A stretch of 64,000 nucleotides of DNA from GCA-2733415 sp049609325 (GTDB lineage Bacteria; Bacteroidota; Bacteroidia; Flavobacteriales; Flavobacteriaceae): contig JBMYYK010000002.1 in NCBI GenBank assembly GCA_049609325.1, positions 52,274 through 116,273 of the forward strand, written 5' to 3'. The position numbers were made by a program, and so were the translations under genes. Below are positions 34,875 to 44,213 of this stretch, piece by piece. Numbering within the stretch: position 1 is the first letter of the stretch; every line of letters begins with the position of its first letter. Under the pieces are notes generated by a model. That model was not told the origin of the DNA, made no database searches, and saw only the letters and a list, made by a program, of their open reading frames with translations.

Positions 34875-36731
34875 ATGAGAAAACTTAGTCTTGCGGTATT
34901 ATCACTTTCATTTTTAGTGGCATGTAAATCGCAAAAAACGACCACTAGTACCACAAAAATGGCTACTGAAACTTCAGTAAACATCAACCTTAATACGGTT
35001 GTTGATGATAAGGTACAGGTAGAAATGACTCCAATAGGGTTCACTACAAGTACAGCTACATTTCATATTCCTAAAACTGTACCTGGCACATACTCAACAG
35101 ACAACTACGGAAAGTATATTGAAAACTTCAAAGCTTTTGATAAAGATGGCAATGAGTTAACCGTTACTCATCCTGATGATAATTCATGGAAAATTGATAA
35201 TGCAAAAACTATTTCAAAAATTACGTATTTAGTTAATGATACGTATGATACTGAAGGCACGCATGATGTATTCTCTCCAGCAGGGACTAATATTTTAGAC
35301 GGTAAAAACTTCATGTTAAATCTTCATGGTTTTGTAGGATATTTTAAAGAACATCAAGAATTCCCATACAAAATCAACATTGCTCACCCAGCAAATTTGT
35401 TAGGTAACACGGCATTAACAGATATTGATCCTGCAACTGATAACGACACATTTATTGCAAAACGTTATTTTGAAGTTACTGACAACCCAATAATGTATGC
35501 AGAACCAAACAACGCTACATTTAGAGTGGGTAACATGGATATCTTATTAAGCGTGTATTCTCCTAGCAACACATTAAAAGCAGCTGATTTAAAAGATCAG
35601 ATGGAAAAAATGATGAATGCACAGAAAAACTTCTTAGGCGATGTAGATGCGACTAAAAAATATGTAATTTTACTATACATGTCAACTATGCAAGATGACG
35701 CTAACGGCTTTGGAGCTTTAGAACATCACACGTCAACTACCGTTGTTTTCCCAGAAATGATGCCTAAACAAGCATTAGCAGAATCAATGAAAGATGTTGT
35801 TGCTCATGAATTCTTCCATATTTTAACACCATTAAGTGTGCATTCAGAAGAAATTCACAATTTTGACTATAGCGACCCAAAAATGTCTCAGCATTTATGG
35901 ATGTATGAAGGTGTTACAGAATATTTCGCCAACTTATTTCAAGTTAACCAAGGCTTAATTGATGAACATGAATTTTACGGTAGAGTTTTAGGTAAAATAA
36001 ACGGCTCAAAACGTTATAATGACGCAATGTCATTTACTAAAATGAGTGAACACATTTTAGAAGACCCGTACAAACCTAACTATGCTAATGTATATGAAAA
36101 AGGAGCATTAATAGGGATGTGTATTGACCTTATCATTAGAGAAAAAAGTAATGGTGAAGAAGGTATTTTAGATATGATGAAGAAATTATCAGCAAAATAC
36201 GGTATTGAAAAACCTTTTATAGATGCTGTTTTATTTGATGATATTACCGGAATGACCTACCCAGAGGTTAGAACATTCATCAATACATATGTTATAGGAG
36301 ATACGCCTATTGACTATGATGTGTTCTTTAAAAAATTAGGATTAAGCATGCAAAGTAAAGAAGCTAAAACTGGATATTTACTTAAAGACATGCAAACACC
36401 ATATATTTCTGCCGATCAGAAAACAAAAGAAGTTTTCTTTTTAACACAAACCAATTCATTTTTAACCGCTTTAGGTGTTAAACCAAATGACCGTTTAGTA
36501 TCAATTAATGGCACAGACTACAACCTAACTAACATTCAAGCCTTAGTAGGAGCTTCTTTTGGTTGGACAGTTGGCGATGACATTACAATGGTAGTAAAAA
36601 GAGAAGGGAAAGAAGTTAACCTTAAAGGTAAAGTTATAGAGCCAATGGGCACAACCTACACTCTTGCGCCAGATGAATTACCTGCAACAGATAAACGTGT
36701 TATCTTAAGAAATGCTTGGATGAAAAACTAA
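34875..36731 (+). CDS. M61 family metallopeptidase with PDZ domain, lipoprotein
   Basis: 618 residues. Lipoprotein signal peptide ends at Cys17 (LVAC). The residues after it (KSQKTTTSTT) are not acidic, so, unlike the Asp-rich lipoprotein at 3245, it probably stays facing the periplasm. A glycyl-aminopeptidase-like N-terminal beta domain leads into the thermolysin-like catalytic site VVAHEFFHILTPL with HEFFH at residues 311-315 and the downstream YEGVTEYFA glutamate. A PDZ domain lies near the C-terminus (about 525-600: LTALGVKPNDRLVSINGTDY). Role: probably peptide or protein turnover in the envelope. Ends in a 16-bp terminator hairpin. Confidence 0.9.
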   Translation: MRKLSLAVLSLSFLVACKSQKTTTSTTKMATETSVNINLNTVVDDKVQVEMTPIGFTTSTATFHIPKTVPGTYSTDNYGKYIENFKAFDKDGNELTVTHPDDNSWKIDNAKTISKITYLVNDTYDTEGTHDVFSPAGTNILDGKNFMLNLHGFVGYFKEHQEFPYKINIAHPANLLGNTALTDIDPATDNDTFIAKRYFEVTDNPIMYAEPNNATFRVGNMDILLSVYSPSNTLKAADLKDQMEKMMNAQKNFLGDVDATKKYVILLYMSTMQDDANGFGALEHHTSTTVVFPEMMPKQALAESMKDVVAHEFFHILTPLSVHSEEIHNFDYSDPKMSQHLWMYEGVTEYFANLFQVNQGLIDEHEFYGRVLGKINGSKRYNDAMSFTKMSEHILEDPYKPNYANVYEKGALIGMCIDLIIREKSNGEEGILDMMKKLSAKYGIEKPFIDAVLFDDITGMTYPEVRTFINTYVIGDTPIDYDVFFKKLGLSMQSKEAKTGYLLKDMQTPYISADQKTKEVFFLTQTNSFLTALGVKPNDRLVSINGTDYNLTNIQALVGASFGWTVGDDITMVVKREGKEVNLKGKVIEPMGTTYTLAPDELPATDKRVILRNAWMKN

Positions 36732-36756
36732 GTCCGTTTTAAACTAACACTATCAT

Positions 36757-36800
36757 AAATAGGCAATGAAATATTAACATTTCATTGCCTATTTTAGTTT
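36757..36800 (+). terminator. Terminator after the M61 peptidase gene
   Basis: 16-bp perfect stem (36757-36772 with 36779-36794), core ATAGGCAATG/CATTGCCTAT, 6-nt loop, then a T-rich tail. Confidence 0.82.
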
Positions 36801-36858
36801 TTCAAATCGCATTATCCTAAATTCCTCTTAAAAAAAAACACATCATTAGTTTTTTAGC

Positions 36859-36866
36859 TATTTTTG
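36859..36866 (+). promoter_or_regulatory. -7 promoter element of the OstA-like gene
   Basis: TATTTTTG, exact TAnnTTTG, 20 nt before the TTG start at 36887. No good -33 element. Confidence 0.5.
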
Positions 36867-36886
36867 AGCTTATAAATTTTTGAAGT

Positions 36887-38617
36887 TTGAAACTACATCT
36901 ACCTACATATATACTTCTTTTCTTTTGCTTTAGTAGCATTATGAGCTTTGCGCAAGACAAAAAGAAAATTAGAGTCACTGCCCCGTATTACGATAAAAAC
37001 GAAGCTGAATACCCAGGAGCTACAATACTTACCCGAAATAGCAAACGGCAAATATATATTGAACATGACGGTATTGAAATGTGGTGTGACAAAGCCTACC
37101 ATTATTCAAAAGAAGATTCAATTTCTGCTTTCGGGAAGGTGCTCATCAAACAAGGAGACACCATCAAACTCACCAGTAAAGTAGCCAACTACAGCGGGAA
37201 AACACAACTGGCGTTTACTGCTGGAGATGTTGTGTTAACCGAACCAAAATCAACTCTTAGAACAGACACTTTATATTTTGATAAAATCAAACAACAAGCC
37301 TACTACAAAACTGGCGGTGTTGTACATCATGAAGACAACATCATTAACAGTTACATAGGTAAATACAATATGGATAGCCAGAAATATCAATTTATTGGCG
37401 ATGTCTCTATAAAAAATCCAGAATACTCCTTAAACTCAAGTCAATTAGATTTTTACTCAAATTCCGGATTAGCCTACATGTACGGGAAATCTATCATTAA
37501 ACACAAAAACACAACCATACACTGTGAGCGTGGCTACTATGATACAAATGCTGATTTAGGCTATTTTGTTAAAAATTCTAAAATATTTTATGACAATCGT
37601 ATTGTTGAAGGTGATAGTTTGTATTTCAATCAAAAAACAAACTTTGCGTCAGCCACAAACAATATAAAAATAACAGACACTATTAATAAAAGCATCGTAA
37701 CTGGTCATTATGCCGAAGTGTATAAGGCTAAAGACTCAGTGTTTATCACAAAAAGAGCTTTGGTAACATCATTCCAACAAAACGATTCTCTTTACATACA
37801 TGCCGATACCTTAATGATTACAGGACAACAAAATGAACGTATTGTTAGAGGATTTAGGAATGCACGATTATTTAAAAGTGATATGAATGGTATATGTGAC
37901 TCTATTCACATCAACCAAAAAACAGGAGTCACCAAACTAATTCACAACCCTGTTATATGGTCTGGAGACAGTCAAATGACTGGCGACACTATTCAATTAA
38001 TTAACAACATTAAAACCAACAAGATTGACTCTTTAAAAGTATTTTATAACACTTTTATCATTCACAAAGACTCAATCGACGGCTACAATCAAGTAAAAGG
38101 TAAAGAGCTTATTGGCTTGTTTAATGATGATAATAAACTTTATAATGTTGACATCAATAAAAATGCTGAACACATACAATACTCAAGAAAAGACAACGGC
38201 GAACTAATTGGTATAAGCAAAACATTAAGCAGCTCAATTAACTTGGGGTTTGTAAACAATCAAATTGAAGAAGCAACTTATATTGGGAGTCCCGAAGGCG
38301 ATTTAACACCAGACTCTATGTACCCCAAAAATGCCCGAAAATTACGCGGATTTAATTGGCGTGGTGATGAGCGCATTCTTTCTGTTGAAGATTTATTTAA
38401 AGACGACCCTCCGTTAAAACTGGTAAAAATTAAAGGTTTAGAAGACCGTGTGATAGATGATGAAGAACTCCGAAGTGCTTCAGAAACAAAAAAAGTAATT
38501 AGTCCTAAAATTACCCCACCGAAACCGCTTAAAAAAACAACTAAAACATTTAGTAAAAAGAAATTCAACCCATATAAGAACAAGTCAAATAAGAAACGTA
38601 AACTCATAAAAAAATAA
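36887..38617 (+). CDS. OstA-like (LptA/LptD N-terminal family) periplasmic protein, LPS transport
   Basis: 576 residues starting at TTG. An in-frame stop is only two codons upstream and no ATG gives the signal peptide (LLFFCFSSIMSFAQ), so TTG is the likely start; a -7 element lies 20 nt before it. The protein shows the repetitive beta-strand pattern of OstA domains: IYIEHDGIEMWCDKAYHYSKEDSISAFGKVLIKQGDTIKLTS, LTSKVANYSGKTQLAFTAGDVVL, HCERGYYDTNADLGYFVKNSKIFYDNRIVEGDSLYF. The C-terminus is Lys-rich and probably disordered. Members bridge the periplasm or assist LPS export to the outer membrane. The aminotransferase gene follows after 6 nt. Confidence 0.82.
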   Translation: MKLHLPTYILLFFCFSSIMSFAQDKKKIRVTAPYYDKNEAEYPGATILTRNSKRQIYIEHDGIEMWCDKAYHYSKEDSISAFGKVLIKQGDTIKLTSKVANYSGKTQLAFTAGDVVLTEPKSTLRTDTLYFDKIKQQAYYKTGGVVHHEDNIINSYIGKYNMDSQKYQFIGDVSIKNPEYSLNSSQLDFYSNSGLAYMYGKSIIKHKNTTIHCERGYYDTNADLGYFVKNSKIFYDNRIVEGDSLYFNQKTNFASATNNIKITDTINKSIVTGHYAEVYKAKDSVFITKRALVTSFQQNDSLYIHADTLMITGQQNERIVRGFRNARLFKSDMNGICDSIHINQKTGVTKLIHNPVIWSGDSQMTGDTIQLINNIKTNKIDSLKVFYNTFIIHKDSIDGYNQVKGKELIGLFNDDNKLYNVDINKNAEHIQYSRKDNGELIGISKTLSSSINLGFVNNQIEEATYIGSPEGDLTPDSMYPKNARKLRGFNWRGDERILSVEDLFKDDPPLKLVKIKGLEDRVIDDEELRSASETKKVISPKITPPKPLKKTTKTFSKKKFNPYKNKSNKKRKLIKK

Positions 38618-38623
38618 CATTTT

Positions 38624-39814
38624 ATGACAACCGATTTTTTCAAATACCAAGCACAAACCTCACCTCACCCGCTAGCATTAGAAGTATCTCATGCTAAAGG
38701 CAGTTATATCTATAGTCAATCCGGAAAAGCATATTTAGATTTTGTTGCTGGCGTTTCTGCTTGTACCTTGGGCCACCAACATCCTAAAGTAACTAATGCC
38801 ATAAAGACACAATTAGACAAATACTTGCATGTTATGGTGTACGGCGAGTACATTCAACAACCTTCTGTTGAACTGGCAAAATTACTCGCACACCATTTAC
38901 CAAAGTCTTTAGAAAAAACTTATTTGGTTAACTCAGGCACAGAAGCTATTGAAGGCGCTATGAAACTCGCAAAACGCGCTACAGGGCGCAGTGAAATTAT
39001 TGCAGGCAAACACGCATACCATGGCAACACTCAAGGCGCAATGAGTTTAATGGGGTTTGAAGAACGCAAACAAGCTTTTAGGCCGTTACTACCAGATGTA
39101 AATTTCATAGAATTCAATAACGATAATGATTTATTAAAAATCACCACCAAAACTGCTGCAGTAGTTTTAGAAACCATTCAAGGTGGTGCTGGATTTATTG
39201 AACCAAAACACAATTATCTAACACAAGTTAAAGCACGTTGTGAAGACGTTGGTGCATTGTTAATTTTAGACGAAATTCAACCAGGCTTTGGCCGTACAGG
39301 TAAACTATTTGGTTTTGAACATTACAATTGCACACCAGACATTCTGGTTATGGGAAAAGGTATGGGAGGCGGTATGCCAATTGGTGCGTTTTCTGCTTCT
39401 AATGAACTCATGACATTATTGCAGGATAATCCAAAACTAGGACACATCACAACTTTTGGAGGTCATCCTGTCATAGCTGCAGCAGCCTTAGCTACATTAA
39501 AAGAAATCACTGAAAGTAATTTAATTCATGACACTTTAGAAAAAGAACAACTTATACGCAAACACCTTAAACATCCGCTAATAAAAGAAATTAGAGGTAA
39601 AGGCTTAATGCTAGCCGCAATAGTTGATACTCCTGAGTTGTGCAATGAAATTATTTTAAAATGTCAAGAGAACGGTCTCATCTTATTTTGGCTATTATTT
39701 GAACCTAAAGCCATACGTATTACTCCGCCACTAACTATTTCTAATGATGAAATTATTGAAGGTTGCCACATTATTACCTCTATTCTCAACACACTTCAGT
39801 CGCAAATGGCTTAA
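38624..39814 (+). CDS. Class III (PLP-dependent) aminotransferase
   Basis: 396 residues. Acetylornithine/omega-amino acid aminotransferase fold: GSYIYSQSGKAYLDFVAGVSACTLGHQHPKV at the N-terminus, NSGTEAIEGAMKLAKRATGR (PLP phosphate loop), AGKHAYHGNTQGA, LLILDEIQPGFGRTGKLFGFEH (Asp contacting the pyridine), ILVMGKGMGGGMPIGAF with the Schiff-base lysine, and TTFGGHPVIAAAALATL. The substrate is not decided; no arginine or lysine biosynthesis genes are next to it. It starts 6 nt after the OstA-like gene, so they are probably co-transcribed despite unrelated roles. Confidence 0.92.
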   Translation: MTTDFFKYQAQTSPHPLALEVSHAKGSYIYSQSGKAYLDFVAGVSACTLGHQHPKVTNAIKTQLDKYLHVMVYGEYIQQPSVELAKLLAHHLPKSLEKTYLVNSGTEAIEGAMKLAKRATGRSEIIAGKHAYHGNTQGAMSLMGFEERKQAFRPLLPDVNFIEFNNDNDLLKITTKTAAVVLETIQGGAGFIEPKHNYLTQVKARCEDVGALLILDEIQPGFGRTGKLFGFEHYNCTPDILVMGKGMGGGMPIGAFSASNELMTLLQDNPKLGHITTFGGHPVIAAAALATLKEITESNLIHDTLEKEQLIRKHLKHPLIKEIRGKGLMLAAIVDTPELCNEIILKCQENGLILFWLLFEPKAIRITPPLTISNDEIIEGCHIITSILNTLQSQMA

Positions 39815-39927
39815 TTTTTGTAATTTAAGTATACAATTATGTTAACTACTTTGTGAATAAGTAATATGACTAGCACGTTATAAAACCTTATCTAAATAGT
39901 AATTTTAAATAACTAAACAGTAATGCT

Positions 39928-41313
39928 ATGCAATTAAGCCATGATGACGATTACAACTTCTCAATTACCAAGTTTGAGAAAATGTTGAAGACGAACAACG
40001 TGTTCTTTTTTGACTCTGTAGAGTTTGAGCGTATCATACAATTCTATTTAGAGAGTGGCAAAGTAGCACTTGCAAAAAAGGCTATTAAAATTGGTTTAGA
40101 ACAACATCCCTCATCAATTAGTTTAGCCTTATTTCAGGTTGAGCTGTATGTGTTTGAAAACGATTTAGATCTTGCAGAAAAATGTTTAGACAAAATATAT
40201 TTACTAGACCCAAATAACGAAGAAGTTTTTATTCAGAAAGCTAGTATTTGCTCTAAAAGAAATCAGCATAAAACAGCAATTAACATATTAAACACCGCCC
40301 TAAGTTTAACTGATGAAAAAGCAGATATTTATGGGTTATTAGGTATTGAATATCTTTACCTTGAAAACTTTGAAGCCGCAAAAAAATGCTATCAAAAATG
40401 TATTGAGCTTGACAATCAAGATTATGCTGCACTGTACAACATCATTTATTGTTTCGACTTTTTAGAGCAACCAGATGAAGCCATCACATTCATTAATGCG
40501 TTTTTAGAGATGAATCCATACTCTGAAATTGGATGGCACCAACTTGGTAAGCAATATTTACATAAAAACGAATACCAAAACGCGTTAAGTGCATTTGATT
40601 TTGCAATCATATCTGACGACACGTTTATTGGCGCTTATTTTGAAAAAGGGAAAGTGTTAGAGAAACTTCATCGCTATAATGAAGCTATTGAAAACTACCT
40701 GATTACTTTAGAGTTTGATGATCCAACTTCATTTGCATATTTACGCATTGGAAAATGTTACGAAAAACTCAACAATACCGATTTAGCGTTACAATACTAC
40801 TATAAAACTGTACATGAAGATCCGTTACTAGATAAAGGTTGGCAAGCCATTACTGATTTTTATTTCAGACAAAAGAATTTTCAAAAAGCACTTTACTATA
40901 TCAATAAAGCCATTGAAATTGATGGTGAACATATTGCCTACTGGAAGCGCTATGCACAAATCAATTTGCAATTGAATTTTTTAGAAGAAGCTGAACAAGG
41001 CTTTCAAAAAATCATTGAGTTAGGAAACTATGAAATTGATGTTTGGACTCAAAGAGCCGATATACTTTTGTGCCTTGGCGAACATGAAGCAGCAATACAA
41101 AACTTATTACAAGGTTTAGAGTTTTACCCTAATAACGCTGAAATAGAATACCGTTTAGCCGGACTATACTATCTTTTAAATGAATTTGAAAAAGGACAAT
41201 ACCATTTAGTTAACGCCTTGAAAAACAACAAAGACTTCGTTATTATTTTAGAAGAATTATTTGCTTCTATTTACATAAGACCATCTGTACAAAAGCTCAT
41301 TAATCAGTCATAA
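39928..41313 (+). CDS. Tetratricopeptide repeat protein
   Basis: 461 residues, no signal peptide. Almost the whole protein is TPR-type helical hairpins: for example AIEIDGEHIAYWKRYAQINLQLNFLEEAEQGF, LGIEYLYLENFEAAKKCYQKCIELD, LGKQYLHKNEYQNALSAFDFAI, KVLEKLHRYNEAIENYLITLEF. I count about ten repeats. TPR proteins scaffold protein complexes. Partner unknown. It is alone on the plus strand between the aminotransferase and the DUF368 pair, with gaps over 60 nt on both sides. Confidence 0.88.
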   Translation: MQLSHDDDYNFSITKFEKMLKTNNVFFFDSVEFERIIQFYLESGKVALAKKAIKIGLEQHPSSISLALFQVELYVFENDLDLAEKCLDKIYLLDPNNEEVFIQKASICSKRNQHKTAINILNTALSLTDEKADIYGLLGIEYLYLENFEAAKKCYQKCIELDNQDYAALYNIIYCFDFLEQPDEAITFINAFLEMNPYSEIGWHQLGKQYLHKNEYQNALSAFDFAIISDDTFIGAYFEKGKVLEKLHRYNEAIENYLITLEFDDPTSFAYLRIGKCYEKLNNTDLALQYYYKTVHEDPLLDKGWQAITDFYFRQKNFQKALYYINKAIEIDGEHIAYWKRYAQINLQLNFLEEAEQGFQKIIELGNYEIDVWTQRADILLCLGEHEAAIQNLLQGLEFYPNNAEIEYRLAGLYYLLNEFEKGQYHLVNALKNNKDFVIILEELFASIYIRPSVQKLINQS

Positions 41314-41374
41314 AACAGAGATTCTATCCTCAAAAAAGTCTCCCGTTTTAAAGTCTAAGTATTCAGAAAAAAAC

Positions 41375-41382
41375 TAACTTTG
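41375..41382 (+). promoter_or_regulatory. -7 promoter element of the DUF368-DUF368-aroE unit
   Basis: TAACTTTG, exact TAnnTTTG. The TTG at 41380-41382, which could be mistaken for a start codon, is part of this element; the start near 41389 and ATG at 41404 fit. Confidence 0.5.
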
Positions 41383-41403
41383 TTTGCAACACTTACAAGC
41401 CGT

Positions 41404-42336
41404 ATGCAAAGAAAACTATCTGACTACCTCATTATTACTTTTAAAGGAATGGCTATGGGAGCTGCTGATGCCGTACCTGGAGTATCTGGAGGTACAATTG
41501 CTTTTATATCTGGTATTTATGAAGAGCTTATTTCTTCAATAAATCAAATTAATATTTCCCTATTCAAAACACTTCGGTCTCGTGGTATAAAAGCTGCTTG
41601 GCAACAAGCTAATGGTAATTTCTTAAGCGCCTTAATTATCGGTATACTTATTAGTTTCGTATCATTCATGCGGTTAGCAAAATATTTACTTGAACACCAT
41701 CCTATTCTTATCTGGGCATTTTTTTTCGGCTTAGTACTAGCGAGTATTATATACGTAGCTAAACAGATCAAACAATGGAACTTTACCGCAATAATTACGC
41801 TTTCAATTACAACAGCTATAGCCTATTTTATTACCACGTTACCGTCATTAGCTAATAGTGACAATAGTCTCTTTTTATTCATATCTGCTGCTATAGCTAT
41901 CTGTGCAATGATATTGCCAGGTATATCCGGAGCGTTTATATTAGTACTCTTAGGCGCATATAAAACACTAAGTACTGCATTTCATGACTTTAACATCAAG
42001 CATATTTTAATATTTATTATTGGAGCCTTAGTAGGACTCTTAAGTTTTAGTAAACTATTAAAATGGTTATTTACCAATTATAAAAATACAACGTTGGCAG
42101 CGTTAACCGGATTTATAATTGGGTCGTTAAACAAAATATGGCCATGGAAAGAAACAATAACCACTCGGCTGAATTCTAAAGGAGAGGAAATTCCTGTAAT
42201 CCAACACAGTATATCCCCTCAACAATTTACAGAGATATACCATCAAGACAGCCAAGTATTATTAGCTATAAGTATTATGGTTATTGGTTTTATCAGTATT
42301 ATAATTTTAGAAAAGATTGGTTCAAAAACTCAATAA
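41404..42336 (+). CDS. DUF368 membrane protein (polyprenyl-phosphate translocase family), copy 1
   Basis: 310 residues from ATG at 41404 (MQRKLSDYLIITFKGMAMG). About 8-10 membrane segments. The family signature GMAMGAADAVPGVSGGTIAFISGIYEEL near the N-terminus and the matching half-motif AICAMILPGISGAFILVLLGAY in the second half are both present, with an inverted-repeat layout. DUF368 proteins (PopT) were shown in Gram-positive and other bacteria to help recycle undecaprenyl phosphate across the membrane. The second copy overlaps this gene's stop by one base (TAATG). Two copies in a row suggest a heterodimer or different substrates, which is inference. Confidence 0.9.
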   Translation: MQRKLSDYLIITFKGMAMGAADAVPGVSGGTIAFISGIYEELISSINQINISLFKTLRSRGIKAAWQQANGNFLSALIIGILISFVSFMRLAKYLLEHHPILIWAFFFGLVLASIIYVAKQIKQWNFTAIITLSITTAIAYFITTLPSLANSDNSLFLFISAAIAICAMILPGISGAFILVLLGAYKTLSTAFHDFNIKHILIFIIGALVGLLSFSKLLKWLFTNYKNTTLAALTGFIIGSLNKIWPWKETITTRLNSKGEEIPVIQHSISPQQFTEIYHQDSQVLLAISIMVIGFISIIILEKIGSKTQ

Positions 42337-43352
42337 TGAAACCTTACAGAAGCACTTTTGACTATTTATTGCTTATCCTTAAAGGTGTAGCCATGGGTGC
42401 TGCCAATAAAGTACCTGGTGTTTCCGGAGGTATTGTGGCTTTTGTTGCAGGTTTTTATGAAGAATTTATATACTCATTACAACGCATTAATAAAACTGCA
42501 TTAAAGCTATGTTTTACCGGGCGTTTTAAAGCGTTTTTTAATTATATCAACGCACCCTTTTTACTAGCAATTATTACCGGAATGCTGGTTAGTTTTTTTA
42601 CCGTTTCTAAACTGCTAGACTATCTTTTAATCAACTATAAATTATATGTGTGGAGCACGTTTTTTGGTATGATTATAGGTTCCATCTATTCCATAAGTAA
42701 ACGGTTTGAAAGATGGAACTTACAGTCCATAATATTTTTAACCATTGGTACATTAGTAGGTTTAGGAATCAGCTTTTTAGACCCAGCTACTGAGAATGAC
42801 AATTTATTATTCGTGTTTCTGTGTGGGATCATAAGTGTCTCTGGCATGACGCTTCCGGGACTTTCTGGCTCATTCATCCTCATACTTATTGGTAATTATG
42901 TACTATTACTTGTTGACTCTGTAAACGCATTGTATGATACGTTTGCAGAAGTTATTTCAGGAGATTATAGCTTTATAGACAATAGCGCTCGTATAAAAAT
43001 GCTGCAGGTTTTAGCGGTATTTACAACAGGTTCAGTTGTTGGTATGGTGAGTTTTTCTCACATCATGAACCATTTGCTTAACAAATTCAAGGCGCAAACC
43101 ATTGCAATAATTAAAGGGTTTATTATAGGCTCATTAGGGGTTGTATGGCCTTGGAAACAAACTATATACAAAACAACTGCAAATGGTGAGTTTATTCTCA
43201 CTAGCCATAACGAAAAGATCATTGAAGATTACAAAAGATACATTCCTGAACTCAATACCAATACAATGCTAGCTATTGGTTTTATTACACTCGGAATTTT
43301 AATTATAATAACTTTAGAATGGTATGGGAATACAAAAAGACACTCAGCATAA
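42336..43352 (+). CDS. DUF368 membrane protein (polyprenyl-phosphate translocase family), copy 2
   Basis: 338 residues. The same family features as copy 1: GVAMGAANKVPGVSGGIVAFVAGFYEE and GIISVSGMTLPGLSGSFILILIGNYVLLL, with similar membrane spans. It differs from copy 1 in having an extra loop (about 205-225) and in the residues between the two PGxSG motifs. Its 3' end overlaps the aroE start by 29 nt in another frame, so translation of aroE may depend on it. Direct neighbours of an aromatic-pathway gene, no obvious pathway link. Confidence 0.9.
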   Translation: MKPYRSTFDYLLLILKGVAMGAANKVPGVSGGIVAFVAGFYEEFIYSLQRINKTALKLCFTGRFKAFFNYINAPFLLAIITGMLVSFFTVSKLLDYLLINYKLYVWSTFFGMIIGSIYSISKRFERWNLQSIIFLTIGTLVGLGISFLDPATENDNLLFVFLCGIISVSGMTLPGLSGSFILILIGNYVLLLVDSVNALYDTFAEVISGDYSFIDNSARIKMLQVLAVFTTGSVVGMVSFSHIMNHLLNKFKAQTIAIIKGFIIGSLGVVWPWKQTIYKTTANGEFILTSHNEKIIEDYKRYIPELNTNTMLAIGFITLGILIIITLEWYGNTKRHSA

Positions 43353-44079
43353 AACATACGGATTAGTTGGCAAAAATATCTCATATTCGTTTTCTAAGAA
43401 TTATTTCTCAAAGAAATTCTCAGCTGAACATATTAACAATTGCTCCTATGTGAATTTTGACATCGACGCTGTACAACATTTCAAAAGCATCTTTGAAACC
43501 GAATCTGTTATTAACGGATTAAACGTGACCATACCTTACAAAGAAGCGATTATCCCACACCTTGACAAAATCAGCAAAAAAGCTCAAGAAATTGGTGCAG
43601 TAAACACCATTAAAGTCACAAAAGAAGGACAACTGAAAGGCTATAATACAGATGAGTATGGGTTTAGAAAATCCTTATTGCCGTTACTACAAAAACACCA
43701 CAATAAAGCCCTTATTTTAGGTACAGGAGGCGCATCAAAAGCAATTGCATACGCTCTTAAAAAACTACAAACACCTTATAGTTTTGTGTCTAGAAAAAAT
43801 AACACTAAATACAATTATGAGTCGTTAACTGATGCGGTTATTAAAGAACATCATATTATTATAAACTGTACCCCTCTCGGCACTTTTCCTAAAACAGAAG
43901 AACACCCTAATATTCCGTATAACGCTATTAGCAATCAACACTTATTATACGATTTAATTTACAACCCAGAAGAGACCACTTTTTTACAAAAGGGGCGAAA
44001 TCAAGGTGCTGCTACATGCAACGGAATGAAAATGTTAGAGCTTCAAGCAGAAAAAGCCTGGAAAATTTGGAATAAATAA
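43324..44079 (+). CDS. aroE: Shikimate dehydrogenase
   Basis: 251 residues, short but complete. AroE reduces 3-dehydroshikimate with NADPH in aromatic amino-acid synthesis. Motifs: GLVGKNISYSFSKNYF (shikimate-binding SxS), GLNVTIPYKEAIIPHLD with the catalytic Lys, AVNTIKV, GYNTDEYGF with the catalytic Asp, LGTGGASKAIAYAL (NADP glycine motif), and the C-terminal CNGMKMLELQAEKAWKIWN. The ATG lies inside the end of the DUF368 gene (29-nt overlap). Start uncertain by a few residues. Confidence 0.95.
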   Translation: MGIQKDTQHKTYGLVGKNISYSFSKNYFSKKFSAEHINNCSYVNFDIDAVQHFKSIFETESVINGLNVTIPYKEAIIPHLDKISKKAQEIGAVNTIKVTKEGQLKGYNTDEYGFRKSLLPLLQKHHNKALILGTGGASKAIAYALKKLQTPYSFVSRKNNTKYNYESLTDAVIKEHHIIINCTPLGTFPKTEEHPNIPYNAISNQHLLYDLIYNPEETTFLQKGRNQGAATCNGMKMLELQAEKAWKIWNK

Positions 44080-44213
44080 GAATCTACCGTGAAATATTCG
44101 TTTATTGAATTGGTATTTTAGTGTTGGTTTCATTATCTTTCGAGTTGAAATTGACTTAGTTATCTGATTACAATTATTAGATACAACTATTACAACACAA
44201 AATCTAACTTACT

